Shown piece after piece: positions 44,414 to 53,752 of a stretch of DNA of 64,000 bases. This DNA is from an uncultured Erythrobacter sp. (lineage in GTDB: Bacteria > Pseudomonadota > Alphaproteobacteria > Sphingomonadales > Sphingomonadaceae): positions 62,001-126,000 of the forward strand of contig CANKYK010000002.1 of the NCBI GenBank assembly GCA_947488155.1, written 5' to 3'. The position numbers and the translations under genes are program-made. The notes beneath the pieces are model-generated. The model saw only the letters and a list, made by a program, of their open reading frames with translations. It was not told the origin of the DNA and did not search any database. The first letter of the stretch is position 1. Each line of letters opens with the position of its first letter.

Positions 44414-45292
44414 ATGGTTTTACAGCAGCTGATCACTCGAACGGGTCTCGCTCTTGCGGGAAGTATCGCGCTTTTGAGCGCGCCCCTGGCGGCCCAAGGG
44501 GTTGAGTCATTCGATCCTGATGAGGCCTATGATGCCTCTGCGCAGGCTGATCTCGCTCCAATCGATGGCGATTTGCTCGACCCTGCAAGTGCCGCGGCAA
44601 CGGGCAGCAATGCCCCAGTGCCAGTACCAGCGAACAATGATGCTTCGACTGAGTGGGGAGTTTCCGCGCCCGCATCGCAGCCGGCTCAGCCGACCTTCGA
44701 TGATGAGTTCGCCACCTACTCCACCGATGCACAAACAGCCCCGGAATGGTCGAACCCCGATGCAGCCGGTGAAGTGGGGGCTGATCCATCGATCCAGCCC
44801 GCCAATGCCGACACCTACGGCGAAGATGATCTGATTGGCGCGGCTGAGGGCGTGTTTGGCAAAGGCGCAGAGGGTCTGGCCGGACTGATCGAAGACCTGC
44901 TCAAGAAACAGGGCGAGCCCAACGGCTATATCATCGGACGCGAAGCTGGCGGTGCGTTTATCGTTGGCGCGCGCTATGGCTCGGGCATGTTGCACCATAA
45001 GATCGAAGGTCAGCGCAAAGTCTATTGGACCGGACCTTCGATTGGTTTTGATGCGGGCGCAAACGCGGGCAACACCTTCGTGCTGGTTTACAACCTGCAT
45101 GACACTGAGGAGCTCTACGAACGCTATCCAGCGGGCGAAGGTCAGGCCTATCTCGTGGGCGGCATGCACGCGAGCTACATGCGCAAGGGCGACGTTGTGC
45201 TGATCCCGATCCGGGTCGGTGCTGGCCTACGGCTGGGCGTGAACGCAGGCTACATGAAGTTTTCCAAGAAACAGCGTTGGCTACCGTTCTAA
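44414..45292 (+). CDS. eipA: EipA-like DUF1134 envelope protein
   Basis: 292 residues. A signal peptide (ending APLAAQ) is followed by an acidic, Ala/Pro-rich low-complexity stretch (about 30-135) and a C-terminal DUF1134 domain with GYIIGREAGGAFIVGARYGS, IGFDAGANAGNTFVLVYN and RVGAGLRLGVNAGYMKF. DUF1134 proteins such as Brucella EipA are periplasmic and support cell-envelope integrity in alphaproteobacteria. This N-terminal acidic region is longer than in the family core. It is the first chromosomal gene after the tRNA. Confidence 0.85.
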   Translation: MVLQQLITRTGLALAGSIALLSAPLAAQGVESFDPDEAYDASAQADLAPIDGDLLDPASAAATGSNAPVPVPANNDASTEWGVSAPASQPAQPTFDDEFATYSTDAQTAPEWSNPDAAGEVGADPSIQPANADTYGEDDLIGAAEGVFGKGAEGLAGLIEDLLKKQGEPNGYIIGREAGGAFIVGARYGSGMLHHKIEGQRKVYWTGPSIGFDAGANAGNTFVLVYNLHDTEELYERYPAGEGQAYLVGGMHASYMRKGDVVLIPIRVGAGLRLGVNAGYMKFSKKQRWLPF

Positions 45293-45382
45293 GCAAAACC
45301 GGAATTGTTCCGTATAACTTAGCCCAAATAGCGCAAAAGCTGGTTGCGGCATCGCTCGCCACGCGGCATTGCGCATGGCGCT

Positions 45383-46558
45383 ATGCTCAATCGACTCGAA
45401 ACCCAATCGCCCGACGCGCTGCTCGCGCTGATCAAGCTTTACGCTGACGACAGTCGCACCGATAAGATCGACCTGGGTGTCGGTGTCTATCGCACGGATG
45501 ACGGCGACACGCCGGTGTTTGCTGCGATCAAGGCGGCAGAGCAGCGGTTGGTCGATAATCAGGACAGCAAAAGCTATCTCGGGCCAGAAGGCGACATGGG
45601 CTTCGTCAATGCGCTGATGCCCTATATCTTTGGTGATGATGCGACGATGGGCGGGCGGATCGCGGGGATGCAAACTCCCGGCGGGACCGGCGCAGTTCGG
45701 CTTGCGGCGGCTTTGGCGCAGAAGGCTGGGCTGGAGCGGCTGTATATGGGCACGCCAAGTTGGCCCAACCATGCGCAAATCTTTCGCGACATTGCGCTTG
45801 AATTCGCTCCGTTTGAACACGCCAAGGCGGACGGGACAGCCAATATTGATGACGTGCTAGAGGCCATTCGCTCTGCGCAACCCAATTCGGGTATTCTTCT
45901 GCATGGTTGCTGTCACAATCCGACGGGTGTGGAATACACCTCCGCACAATGGGACGCGATTGGCGATGCCATAGCGGAAACAGGCATCTTCCCGATCATC
46001 GACACCGCCTATCAAGGGCTCGGCGATGGGCTGGAAGAAGACGCAGCGGGACTGCGCAGCGTACTAGCCAAAGTGCCAGAGGCCTTCATCGCCTACAGCT
46101 GCGACAAGAACTTTGGCATGTACCGCGACCGCGTTGGGGCGTTTTACATCATGGCCAACGATCAGGCCGTGCTCGATAAGGCGTTCTCTAACGCCAATGC
46201 ACTGGCACGGGCAAGCTGGTCTATGCCGCCTGACCATGGCGGCTCAGCGGTGCGTGAGATCCTGCGCGATGGAGAACTCACACGGCTTTGGCTCGATGAG
46301 CTGGACACCATGCGCGAGCGGATGCGCCAAGTGCGGACGCGCCTTGCAGATGCTGGACAGACTGGCGGGGTCGATCTGGCGCCGCTGGGTCAGCAAAACG
46401 GCCTGTTCTCTGTTCTTCCGGTGAGCAAGGAGCAAGTGGCGACACTTCGTGAAGACCATGGAATTTATATGGCCGCATCGGGCCGTATCAACATCGCTGG
46501 TTTGAACATGGGCAATATTGACAAATTCATTGCCGCTGTCGCTGATGTAACCGGTTAA
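45383..46558 (+). CDS. tyrB: Aromatic/aspartate aminotransferase (class I PLP enzyme)
   Basis: 391 residues from ATG 45383; an earlier in-frame ATG at 45344 has no better support and no clear ribosome-binding site exists for either. It has the family features LGVGVYRTDDG, TPGGTGAVRLAA, HNPTGVE, DTAYQGLGDGLEED and the PLP lysine in YSCDKNFGMYRDRVGAF near residue 241. It transfers amino groups between aromatic amino acids or aspartate and 2-oxoglutarate. Whether it is preferentially TyrB or AspC cannot be told. It is followed 11 nt later by a GNAT gene. Confidence 0.88.
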   Translation: MLNRLETQSPDALLALIKLYADDSRTDKIDLGVGVYRTDDGDTPVFAAIKAAEQRLVDNQDSKSYLGPEGDMGFVNALMPYIFGDDATMGGRIAGMQTPGGTGAVRLAAALAQKAGLERLYMGTPSWPNHAQIFRDIALEFAPFEHAKADGTANIDDVLEAIRSAQPNSGILLHGCCHNPTGVEYTSAQWDAIGDAIAETGIFPIIDTAYQGLGDGLEEDAAGLRSVLAKVPEAFIAYSCDKNFGMYRDRVGAFYIMANDQAVLDKAFSNANALARASWSMPPDHGGSAVREILRDGELTRLWLDELDTMRERMRQVRTRLADAGQTGGVDLAPLGQQNGLFSVLPVSKEQVATLREDHGIYMAASGRINIAGLNMGNIDKFIAAVADVTG

Positions 46559-46569
46559 GGGCAGCGCGA

Positions 46570-47142
46570 GTGGACCGTCAGCCAACCTTGGAAGGGGAGC
46601 GGGTTCTCTTAAGACCTCTGCACGAAGACGATTGGGAGGCGCTGTTCGCCATCGCCTCTGATCCTGCCGTGTGGGAACAGCACCCGATGCATGACCGCTG
46701 GCGGGAAGATGTGTTCCGTCCATTTTTTGACGATGCGATGGCACAAGGTGGGGCTCTGGCGATCATCGACAAGGCCAAAGATGCTATCATCGGTTCGACC
46801 CGGTTTCAGGTGTTTGACGAAGCGGATGGCGGATCGGTGGAGATCGGTTGGACGTTTCTCGCCCCGAAATATTGGGGTCGGGGCATCAATCAAGAGATGA
46901 AACGATTGATGCTTGAGCACGCTTTTGAGAGCGTTGCGCGGGTCGACTTTCGGGTGGGTGAGACCAATTATCGTTCTCGCATTGCGCTCGAGAATATTGG
47001 TGCAGAGCGTTCGCTTCGCACTGAACTGACCCAATATCAGGGTAAACGGGTGCTTCACATCGTCTATGAGATTACTGCGGAGAGCTTCGCCTCTGGGCCG
47101 CTCGTCTTGAAAGTTTCAGATGACGAAGCTGATGAGAGTTAA
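46570..47142 (+). CDS. GNAT-family N-acetyltransferase (RimJ/RimL-like)
   Basis: 190 residues from a GTG start with AAGGG upstream. The fold is recognisable by RVLLRPLHEDDWEALFAIA, VEIGWTFLAPKYWGRGINQE (acetyl-CoA site region) and VDFRVGETNYRSRIALENIG. The target is unknown; the family includes protein N-terminal and small-molecule acetyltransferases. It is convergent with ribE, overlapping its 3' end by 4 nt. Confidence 0.83.
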   Translation: MDRQPTLEGERVLLRPLHEDDWEALFAIASDPAVWEQHPMHDRWREDVFRPFFDDAMAQGGALAIIDKAKDAIIGSTRFQVFDEADGGSVEIGWTFLAPKYWGRGINQEMKRLMLEHAFESVARVDFRVGETNYRSRIALENIGAERSLRTELTQYQGKRVLHIVYEITAESFASGPLVLKVSDDEADES

Positions 47143-47762
47143 GGGGCCGCCTGCAGACCTTGCATCCGCTTTAGGTAGCGCGCGAGCACGTCAATTTCCA
47201 GATTGACCTGATCACCCGTAGTGAGCCGACCAAGGGTGGTGACCTCGCTGGTGTGCGGAATGATATTGAGTGCAAAATCGCAGGCACCATCTTGGCGATC
47301 ACGTACATCATTCACCGTTAGCGACACGCCATCCACAGTGATTGATCCCTTGGCCGCGATGAAGGGGGCCATGCTGGCCCGCGCGCGGATTGCGACTTTC
47401 CAGGAATCGCCCTGCTCTTTGGCCAGCACAACCTCACCAATCGAATCGACATGGCCGGTCACGATATGGCCGCCAATCTCGTCGCCAACGCGCAGGCTAG
47501 GCTCAATGTTGAGTGTGCGGCCCTCGGTCCACATATCCCTTACTGTGCAGGACACAGTCTCGCCTGAGACATCCACGTCGAACCATGCATCACCGGCCTC
47601 TCCCCCGCGATCAATCACCGTCAGGCAAACGCCGGAGCAAGCGATAGAAGCGCCAATGTCGATCCTGGCAGGGTCCAATGGGGCGGCAATTCGAACGCGC
47701 AAATCACCACGCTGATCGAGAGACTGGATCGTGCCGATGGCGGTAACAATTCCGGTAAACAT
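47139..47762 (-). CDS. ribE: Riboflavin synthase
   Basis: 207 residues from ATG 47762 (MFTGIVTAIG, the invariant start). Two lumazine-binding repeats are visible: ASIACSGVCLTVI with GHVDSIGEVV, and AKGSITVDGVSLTVNDV with IPHTSEVTTLG. It dismutates two 6,7-dimethyl-8-ribityllumazine to riboflavin. It is separated from ribD by 14 nt, so both are read together from the right. Confidence 0.95.
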   Translation of the reverse strand: MFTGIVTAIGTIQSLDQRGDLRVRIAAPLDPARIDIGASIACSGVCLTVIDRGGEAGDAWFDVDVSGETVSCTVRDMWTEGRTLNIEPSLRVGDEIGGHIVTGHVDSIGEVVLAKEQGDSWKVAIRARASMAPFIAAKGSITVDGVSLTVNDVRDRQDGACDFALNIIPHTSEVTTLGRLTTGDQVNLEIDVLARYLKRMQGLQAAP

Positions 47763-47776
47763 GAATGCGTTCCTTG

Positions 47777-48754
47777 TTAGCGCTGACGCAGATACGACGT
47801 GAATGTGTCTCTGCCAAGCTGGCGTTGATCCGTCCTGATCCACCGGCCATGCGCCGTGTCCAGCGATTCGAGCTCCAATGCCCCTAGGCCGCGCAGGCCG
47901 TCGCCGATGACAATAGGCGCGCGGTAGAGGTGAAGCTCGTCAACGAGGTCTTGTTTTAGAAAGCTTGCCGCTGTTTGCGCGCCTCCCTCAACATAGAGGT
48001 GCTGTACGCTTTCAAGTGCGCTGATCTCGCTTGGCGCGCTTAGGGCTTCAACGCCCTCCGGCGCGTTGCCACGGGTCAGCACGACGCGTGAGGGACTGCG
48101 CGCTTCAAGACCGGGCAGTCGAACATCGAGACGTGGCTTGTCCGCGCGCCAAGTGCCGCCGCCTACCAGGATCGCATCATGGCGAGCCCGCTGAGCGTGA
48201 ACATGCGCGCGCGAAGCCTCGCCAGTGATCCATTGGCTGGTCCCATCGGCCAGCGCGATGCAGCCATCCAATGACATAGCAAGCTTTAGCGTCACATAAG
48301 GACGGCTAAGCTTGGCCTGTGTCAAATAGCCGGCGAGGCTGCGCTGTGCGCCTGCATGGTCGAGCACGGCAATCTCAATCCCGGCCGCGCGCAGGCGCTC
48401 TACGCCAGCGCCTGCTGTGCGCGGATCGGGATCACTCTGTCCGATCACAACGCGCGCGGGCTTAGCTGCCACAAGCAGGTCTGCGCAGGATGGCCCGCGC
48501 TCTGATGTGTGTGCGCATGGCTCCAGTGTCACGTAGACGGTCGCGCCCTTCGCGCCGTCTGGGCCTAGAGTGGATAGGGCGTGCGCCTCTGCATGCGGGC
48601 GGCCACCAGCCTGTGTCCAACCGCGAGCAATTAGCCGTCCATCGCGCACGATCAGCGCGGCTACGCCTGGATTGGGGCGACTGAGTGGGCGGGCGCGGGC
48701 AGACAGCCTGGCGGCTGCCTCCATCCAGACATCGTCGGAATGTGCGGCCCGCAA
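47777..48754 (-). CDS. ribD: Bifunctional riboflavin deaminase/reductase RibD
   Basis: Up to 325 residues from a TTG at 48754; ATG 48724 is the main alternative and neither has a clear ribosome-binding site. The N-terminal deaminase domain has the zinc site PHAEAHAL and LEPCAHTSERGPSC. The C-terminal reductase domain has RPYVTLKLAMSLDGCIA and the GGGTWRADKPRLDVRLP and YVEGGAQTAASFL segments. It carries out the second and third steps of riboflavin synthesis. It lies 2 nt after the upstream small membrane protein gene. Confidence 0.93.
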   Translation of the reverse strand: MRAAHSDDVWMEAAARLSARARPLSRPNPGVAALIVRDGRLIARGWTQAGGRPHAEAHALSTLGPDGAKGATVYVTLEPCAHTSERGPSCADLLVAAKPARVVIGQSDPDPRTAGAGVERLRAAGIEIAVLDHAGAQRSLAGYLTQAKLSRPYVTLKLAMSLDGCIALADGTSQWITGEASRAHVHAQRARHDAILVGGGTWRADKPRLDVRLPGLEARSPSRVVLTRGNAPEGVEALSAPSEISALESVQHLYVEGGAQTAASFLKQDLVDELHLYRAPIVIGDGLRGLGALELESLDTAHGRWIRTDQRQLGRDTFTSYLRQR

Positions 48755-48756
48755 CG

Positions 48757-49227
48757 CTATGGTGTTTCGCTTTCACTGGTCGCCGCGGATGTTTGCTGGT
48801 TGCGGGATGAAAGCGCCTCAAGACGCGCCGCCTCCGCTGCGGCTTCTGCGGCGCGGTCCGCCTCCGCTTGGCGCTCCATTTCTTCCACGTCAAAACCGCT
48901 CGCTGCGCCTAGGGCCTTGTAAGCGTCGCGTTTGCGTTGCTCATATTCCGCGATCCGGGCTGCGCGCTCGTCTTTCGCGGTCTGATTTTCCTTGTTAGAG
49001 GCGATGATTTCGTCGTCCGTGCGATCCGGCGCGAAGCTGGTGATGTAGGTCACGCTCGGGCGTTCAGGCGGTAGGTATACGGTTTCCGACGTCGCCCACA
49101 GCATGATGAGCGCAAACGGCAGCGAAGACACGAACAGGATCGGCCAGCGATAGGGATTAGGCTTGCGAAACTCCGACCAGAAGTCTGCAATGCCGGCCTT
49201 TGGATTGAAACGCGATTTCGACAGCAT
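48757..49227 (-). CDS. Conserved small membrane protein, function unknown
   Basis: 156 residues. One transmembrane helix (WPILFVSSLPFALIMLWA) near residues 28-46 is followed by a periplasmic or cytoplasmic tail that becomes a highly charged Glu/Arg/Ala coiled coil (about 85-145, AARIAEYEQRKRDAYKAL). No family is recognised. It lies just upstream of ribD on the same strand. Confidence 0.65.
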   Translation of the reverse strand: MLSKSRFNPKAGIADFWSEFRKPNPYRWPILFVSSLPFALIMLWATSETVYLPPERPSVTYITSFAPDRTDDEIIASNKENQTAKDERAARIAEYEQRKRDAYKALGAASGFDVEEMERQAEADRAAEAAAEAARLEALSSRNQQTSAATSESETP

Positions 49228-49288
49228 GCCGGCAATATAGGGCGCAAATGGGCGCTATGCCAGAGATGCTTTTGCACGGTCGCTTGGT

Positions 49289-50023
49289 CTAGCCAAAGCT
49301 GGCGTAAAGCGTGCGGCCTTGTTCCTTCAACCAGCGATCGGCGCGGCTGATATCCTCTTCGTAGAGATCATCGAGCAGCGCGTAAAATGCCGGACTGTGA
49401 TCGAAATGGATCAGATGGGTGACCTCATGTGCGGCCACTGAGCGCCTGACGAAATCTGGTGCCTGCACCAATCGCCAATTGATACGGATGCGGCTTTTCT
49501 CAGAGCAACTGCCCCAGCGTTTTTGCGCGCGTGATAGACCAACGGGCACTTTTTCCAGCTTGGCCCGCTCGCAATAGTCCGACACGTCTTGTTCAAACAG
49601 GGCCAGAGCCTCACGTTCGAGCCAGCTTTTGAGGCGTTTCTCCAGCGCGTTTTCCGGCCCGCCAATCTGTATCTGCTCGCCTATTTTGCGCGGGCGGCGG
49701 GGGGCATCCTGGGACCAGTCAACCACGAGTGGCTCACCGCGAAACAGGATTTCACCACCAGGCTGGGGCACACAGCGGCGCGGGATGCGCGCCAATTGCT
49801 CGGTTAGCCATTCGGTGCGCGAGCGGGCAAAATTGATCGCCTCGCCCGTGCGCGCCCAGGCAGGCATGCTGATGCGTACTTCACTGCCATCGGGCGCGAG
49901 GCGCAAGGTCAGCCGCTTCGCATTTTTCATGCGCCTGAGCGCAATGGGTAGGGTTTGATCGCCCAGCTCAATCTCGTGGGTGACGGGCGTTTTGGTCTCG
50001 GCGCGGCGCAGCCAATCAATCAT
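49289..50023 (-). CDS. YgjP-like M48-class metallopeptidase
   Basis: 244 residues. It carries [18 protein letters not shown] in the N-terminal part and, in the C-terminal part, the zinc site [20 protein letters not shown] (HExxH with a further His), preceded by [18 protein letters not shown]. This is the YgjP/DUF45 pattern. Substrate unknown. Its start overlaps the next gene's stop by 4 nt. Confidence 0.85.
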   Translation of the reverse strand: MIDWLRRAETKTPVTHEIELGDQTLPIALRRMKNAKRLTLRLAPDGSEVRISMPAWARTGEAINFARSRTEWLTEQLARIPRRCVPQPGGEILFRGEPLVVDWSQDAPRRPRKIGEQIQIGGPENALEKRLKSWLEREALALFEQDVSDYCERAKLEKVPVGLSRAQKRWGSCSEKSRIRINWRLVQAPDFVRRSVAAHEVTHLIHFDHSPAFYALLDDLYEEDISRADRWLKEQGRTLYASFG

Positions 50024-50496
50024 GGCGCCGCCTTTACGAAAGGCGAGTTGCCTACGCCTTCATCCCATTCGACGATGTGATGTTCCAGTGGGCCAGCGTC
50101 ATTCTCGCTTACAACCCGGCCAGCCACTGACACTCCGGCGTGTTTCACCGTTTCTCGGTCGCCGCTGATCAGATAATGCCAATCCAGCAAATCGCGCCCC
50201 TCTGCGCGAATTCGATAGGCGCAGGTCGAAGGCAGCCAGGGGACGTCCTCTACGATCTTGAGTGTCAGGCGCAGGCAATCCGGCACGAAGGCCTTACGGT
50301 TGCGGTAATCGCTGCACTGCGCGCTTTCGCAATCGAGCAATTTGCAGGCGACATTGGTGTCGGTGATCTCGCCCGTGTCAGCGTCTTCGATCTTATGCAG
50401 ACAGCAGCGCCCGCAGCCATCGCATAAGGCTTCCCATTCGGCGCGGTTAAGCTCTGCCAGCTTAAGCGTCCAAAATTCGTCTCTTAGCTCACCCAT
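50020..50496 (-). CDS. YcgN-family cysteine-cluster protein (UPF0260)
   Basis: 158 residues with the Cys pattern [32 protein letters not shown] and VPDCLRLT, and LPSTCAYRI. This is the UPF0260/YcgN family, in which a zinc or Fe-S site is likely. The function is unknown. The start overlaps the end of the Sco gene by 13 nt, and its end overlaps the metallopeptidase gene. Confidence 0.9.
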   Translation of the reverse strand: MGELRDEFWTLKLAELNRAEWEALCDGCGRCCLHKIEDADTGEITDTNVACKLLDCESAQCSDYRNRKAFVPDCLRLTLKIVEDVPWLPSTCAYRIRAEGRDLLDWHYLISGDRETVKHAGVSVAGRVVSENDAGPLEHHIVEWDEGVGNSPFVKAAP

Positions 50497-51116
50497 TTGT
50501 CGAGTTCTGCTGCAACCGCCTCTGGCCCCTGATCGGTTGGTAAAGTGGCGAGCGGTTCGCCGCCAGGCCCAAACAGATAAGTGATGGCGGAGTGGTTGAT
50601 CAGATATCCGCCGCCTGGCGTGTCTTCGCCGCGCTCGTAGAAGATGCGGAAATTGTCCGCTGCTGTTTTTACCTGTTCGGCGCTGCCCGTGAGTCCGATC
50701 AGCTCATCAGAAAAGGCTGAGGTAAATTCGCCAACGATCTCCGGCGTGTCGCGCTCCGTATCGACGGAAATGAAGATCGGTTGGATCTTGCCGGCGTGCT
50801 CCGGAGAGCTCTCGGCAAACTGGCTAAGCCCCTGGATCATGCGCTGCACATCGGTGGGGCATACGTCCGGGCAAAAGGCAAAGCCGAAATAGACGATGCG
50901 GTATTGTCCATCAAAGTCGGCCCAGCGCACCGTTTCTCCTGCGGAGTTGATCAGCTCGAACGGGCCGCCGATATCGGCGCCGGTCAGCGGCGGCTCTCCG
51001 GCGTCTTCTGCAGGGTTTGGCATGCCAGAGCAGCCTGCCAATGCCAGGCTGGCGGCAAGCGCAAGGCTCGCAAAAAAACGCGGTGCTGGATTCAAGGTGT
51101 TGGCGCGCTGGTTCAT
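50484..51116 (-). CDS. Sco1/SenC-family copper chaperone lipoprotein
   Basis: 210 residues with a lipobox SLALAGC (C29). A thioredoxin-like fold carries the copper site [14 protein letters not shown] and the distant His in [12 protein letters not shown]. It delivers copper to the Cu(A) centre of cytochrome c oxidase. It is divergent from an ankyrin-repeat gene. Confidence 0.93.
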   Translation of the reverse strand: MNQRANTLNPAPRFFASLALAASLALAGCSGMPNPAEDAGEPPLTGADIGGPFELINSAGETVRWADFDGQYRIVYFGFAFCPDVCPTDVQRMIQGLSQFAESSPEHAGKIQPIFISVDTERDTPEIVGEFTSAFSDELIGLTGSAEQVKTAADNFRIFYERGEDTPGGGYLINHSAITYLFGPGGEPLATLPTDQGPEAVAAELDKWVS

Positions 51117-51217
51117 GGTCTGCTAACTGGGCTTGGTTCAAACGGATCGAAACATTGGGGCTTCGCGTAACTGTGTCCTCAATAATGATCTGGCAGGAAA
51201 TGTGAAAGGATAGAAGC

Positions 51218-51868
51218 TTGGGGCGCTCATTTTTGCGCAGTGTTGGCGCTGCGGCGGTATTGTCTTGCGGCGGAGCAATGGCTTTGGGACTTGGTGGAGC
51301 GGTGATGACAGCGCCTCTGGCAGCTCAGGGTTTTTCCGACGGATTTGAGTTTCTAAAGGCGGTGAAAGACCGTGACGGTGATGCGGCGACGGATTTTCTG
51401 AATGAGCCGGGGACGACCATCATCAACAGCCGCGACATCACCTCTGGTGAGACCGGCCTGCACATCGTGGTGGCTAGGCGAGACACCGTTTGGGTGCGCT
51501 TCCTGCTGCAACGCGGTGCCAATCCCAATATCCGCGATAAGAAAGGCGTAACTCCGCTGCAAATGGCCACCACGCTGGGCTTTGTTGATGGGGTGGAGGA
51601 ACTGGTTAAACGCGGCGCGCAGGTAGACGTAAGCGATAAGGCTGGCGAAACCCCGCTTATTGCCGCCGTGCATCGACGCGACACTGCGGTTATCCGTTTG
51701 CTCCTGGAAAAAGGGGCTGACCCAGACCGCAATGACAATTCCGGGCGTTCGGCGCGGGACTATGTTGAGCTGATGAATTCCAACAGCGCTATCCTCGCAG
51801 AATTCACGCGCGCCGACAAAGAGCGCGAAGAAAAGGGAACGGATCGCAACTACGGGCCTTCTTTTTGA
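51218..51868 (+). CDS. Ankyrin-repeat exported protein
   Basis: 216 residues from a TTG start; AAAGGA lies 7 nt upstream, which decides it. A signal-like N-terminus (ending LAAQG) is followed by three ankyrin repeats: TGLHIVVARRDTVWVRFLLQ, VTPLQMATTLGFVDGVEELV and ETPLIAAVHRRDTAVIRLLL. Such repeats bind proteins; the partner is unknown. A COQ9-family gene follows 1 nt after the stop. Confidence 0.83.
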   Translation: MGRSFLRSVGAAAVLSCGGAMALGLGGAVMTAPLAAQGFSDGFEFLKAVKDRDGDAATDFLNEPGTTIINSRDITSGETGLHIVVARRDTVWVRFLLQRGANPNIRDKKGVTPLQMATTLGFVDGVEELVKRGAQVDVSDKAGETPLIAAVHRRDTAVIRLLLEKGADPDRNDNSGRSARDYVELMNSNSAILAEFTRADKEREEKGTDRNYGPSF

Positions 51869-51869
51869 G

Positions 51870-52529
51870 ATGACCGACTTTTCTGACATGACCCTGGATG
51901 AGCTGCGCGTCGCGTTGGCCCCGGATATCGCGGCCTCGGCCATCTTTGATGGCTGGAACGAAACGGCTCTGTTTGCCGCCGTGGATATGGCAGGCGCCGA
52001 TCCAGATGTCGCAAAGCTGGCCTATCCCGGCGGCGCGATGGATATGATCAAGGCGTGGATCGAGAATATCGACGCGCAAATGGAGGCGGAATGGCCCGCT
52101 GAAAAGCTCGGTGAGCTGAAGATCCGCGAGCGCATTCGTGAGCTGGTCGCGTTTCGCTTGAAAGCGGTCGATGGCCTGGATGAGGCTCTACGCCGGGCGC
52201 TGTCGATCATGGCCATGCCGCACAACGCGCCTGCATCGCTCAAAATCGGCTGGAGTTCAGCTGACTTGATGTGGCGGCTCGCTGGTGACACCGCGGCCGA
52301 TTACAACCATTATACGAAGCGCACGATCCTGGCCGGAATCTACAGCGCGACACTGGCAGTGTTCGTGAACGACGACAGTGAAGGCAAAGAGACAACCTAT
52401 GCCTTCCTCGATCGCCGCATCGATGGCGTCATGAAGTTTGAAAAAGCCAAGGCAAAGTTTTTAGGCGGCGAGCGCGAGACCTTCAGCCTGTCACGCTTCC
52501 TCGGACGTCTGCGTTACCCAAGCACATAA
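51870..52529 (+). CDS. COQ9-family ubiquinone biosynthesis protein
   Basis: 219 residues, a helical TetR-like fold with MTLDELRVALAPDIAASAIFDG, RIRELVAFRLKAVDGLDEA and SSADLMWRLAGDTAADYNHYTKR, the conserved COQ9 pattern. COQ9 supports ubiquinone synthesis by binding lipid intermediates. It is alphaproteobacterial and mitochondrial in distribution, supporting the taxonomic inference. Confidence 0.9.
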   Translation: MTDFSDMTLDELRVALAPDIAASAIFDGWNETALFAAVDMAGADPDVAKLAYPGGAMDMIKAWIENIDAQMEAEWPAEKLGELKIRERIRELVAFRLKAVDGLDEALRRALSIMAMPHNAPASLKIGWSSADLMWRLAGDTAADYNHYTKRTILAGIYSATLAVFVNDDSEGKETTYAFLDRRIDGVMKFEKAKAKFLGGERETFSLSRFLGRLRYPST

Positions 52530-52668
52530 GGTTCCTCTAAGATGGAGGTGGATAAGCGTGTTCAGCGCTCGCCTCTGCCTGCCTGCTCGCTTATGACATC
52601 AGGGAATCGCAAACATGGGCCGCGGGCATTGCCGCGTTCCCAGCAACACAAGCAAAGGGTTTCAAGAC

Positions 52669-53205
52669 ATGGCGGGTTCGCTCAACAAGGTAATGCTGAT
52701 CGGCAATTTGGGCGCTGACCCCGAAATTCGCAGTTTTCAGAATGGCGGCAAGGTTGCCAACCTGCGCATCGCGACCAGCGAGACCTGGAAGGACCGCAAC
52801 ACAGGTGAGCGGCAAGAACGCACCGAATGGCATACCGTGGCGATCTTCTCAGAGGGCCTGGTCAACGTGGTCGAAAACTATCTCAAGAAGGGTTCAAAGG
52901 TCTTCATCGAGGGCAAGCTTCAGACCCGCAAATGGCAAGATCAATCGGGCAATGATCGCTATTCCACTGAAGTGGTGCTGCGCGGCTTTGATGGCACGTT
53001 GACCATGCTTGATGGTCGTGGCGAAGGCGGCGGCGGTGGTGGAGGTCGCTCAGGCGGCGGCTATGGCGGCGGCGGTAGTCAGGGCGGAGGCGGTTGGAAC
53101 CAAGGTGGTGGTTCTGGGGGCAGCTCTGGCGGGGGCAATCAAGGCGGTGGGAGCACTGGCGGCGGCGGAGGTTACGATGACCTCGACGATGACATCCCGT
53201 TTTGA
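52669..53205 (+). CDS. ssb: Single-stranded DNA-binding protein
   Basis: 178 residues from ATG 52669 (AAGGG 9 nt upstream); an in-frame extension to 52615 lacks SSB character. It begins [19 protein letters not shown] and contains [16 protein letters not shown] in the OB fold (1-115). A Gly-rich linker of about 55 residues leads to the acidic DLDDDIPF tail that recruits repair proteins. A terminator follows. Confidence 0.97.
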   Translation: MAGSLNKVMLIGNLGADPEIRSFQNGGKVANLRIATSETWKDRNTGERQERTEWHTVAIFSEGLVNVVENYLKKGSKVFIEGKLQTRKWQDQSGNDRYSTEVVLRGFDGTLTMLDGRGEGGGGGGGRSGGGYGGGGSQGGGGWNQGGGSGGSSGGGNQGGGSTGGGGGYDDLDDDIPF

Positions 53206-53234
53206 TCGGTTCAAACCAACCCAAACAGCAAAGG

Positions 53235-53265
53235 GCCTCGCAGACAATTCTGCGGGGCTTTTTGT
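53235..53265 (+). terminator. Terminator of ssb
   Basis: GCCTCGCAG (53235-53243) pairs with CTGCGGGGC (53250-53258; one G-T pair) across a 6-nt loop, followed by TTTTTG. It lies about 30 nt after the ssb stop. Confidence 0.85.
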
Positions 53266-53280
53266 TTGCCGAAATGCGAA

Positions 53281-53330
53281 ATGTTAAAAGAGTTTGACAT
53301 TTCCCAAAAAATGTTAAAAAGTTTGTACAT
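53281..53330 (+). promoter_or_regulatory. Twin palindromic operators upstream of the membrane protein/XRE pair
   Basis: ATGTTAAAAGAGTTTGACAT (53281-53300) and ATGTTAAAAAGTTTGTACAT (53311-53330) are near-identical and each is roughly palindromic (ATGT-n-AAA...TTT-n-ACAT). Their starts are 30 bp apart. A -35-like TTGACA (53294-53299) lies in the first copy. They are good candidates for autoregulation by the XRE protein at 53749-53952. Confidence 0.6.
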
Positions 53331-53356
53331 TGTTGTTGCAATAGAGGAATGCGTAA

Positions 53357-53752
53357 ATGACGTATCGCAAGATGTTTTGGCTGGCGGCTGCTTTGGCTTT
53401 TGGGTCCGCTCTCGTTGCGGGTTTCATAATCGGAAGAACCGTGCCGGCGACTGGCGGTGTTGAGAATCCAGAAGTTGTCCTGCCTGCCTTGTTTGTGGTT
53501 GCAGGCGTCGTTGCTTTCGCATCTTGGCTGTGGTGGCAAAAAACCGATGACCTGCAGCAGCAGGGTCAACTGATTAGCTGGTGGTGGGGTGGAAATATCG
53601 GTGCGGTGGTTATGCTGATTACCCTGGTAGTGATGACCGGTCGGCACAGTGAAATGAGCATGGGAGCAGGGTACGTATTCGGCGCTGAGTTTGCCGGAAT
53701 GCTTATTGTCTGGCTCGTCTGGAAATTTCGCGGTCGGGGCGCGGCAGAATGA
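53357..53752 (+). CDS. Four-helix membrane protein paired with an XRE regulator
   Basis: 131 residues with about four transmembrane helices (MFWLAAALAFGSALVAGFII, VLPALFVVAGVVAFASWLWW, GGNIGAVVMLITLVVM and FGAEFAGMLIVWLVW). No catalytic motif is visible and no family is certain. It overlaps the XRE gene by 4 nt (ATGA). Pairs of a small membrane protein and a short XRE regulator are widespread, with undefined roles. Confidence 0.72.
   Translation: MTYRKMFWLAAALAFGSALVAGFIIGRTVPATGGVENPEVVLPALFVVAGVVAFASWLWWQKTDDLQQQGQLISWWWGGNIGAVVMLITLVVMTGRHSEMSMGAGYVFGAEFAGMLIVWLVWKFRGRGAAE

Noticed and set aside
44507..45169. 220-codon minus-strand open frame inside the eipA-like gene
   Set aside because: Shadow of the DUF1134 gene; the plus-strand product has a signal peptide and conserved domain.
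52530..52668. LexA-type (GTTC-N7-GTTC) operator before ssb
   Set aside because: A GTTC is present at 52531, but the second half-site is not at the required spacing.
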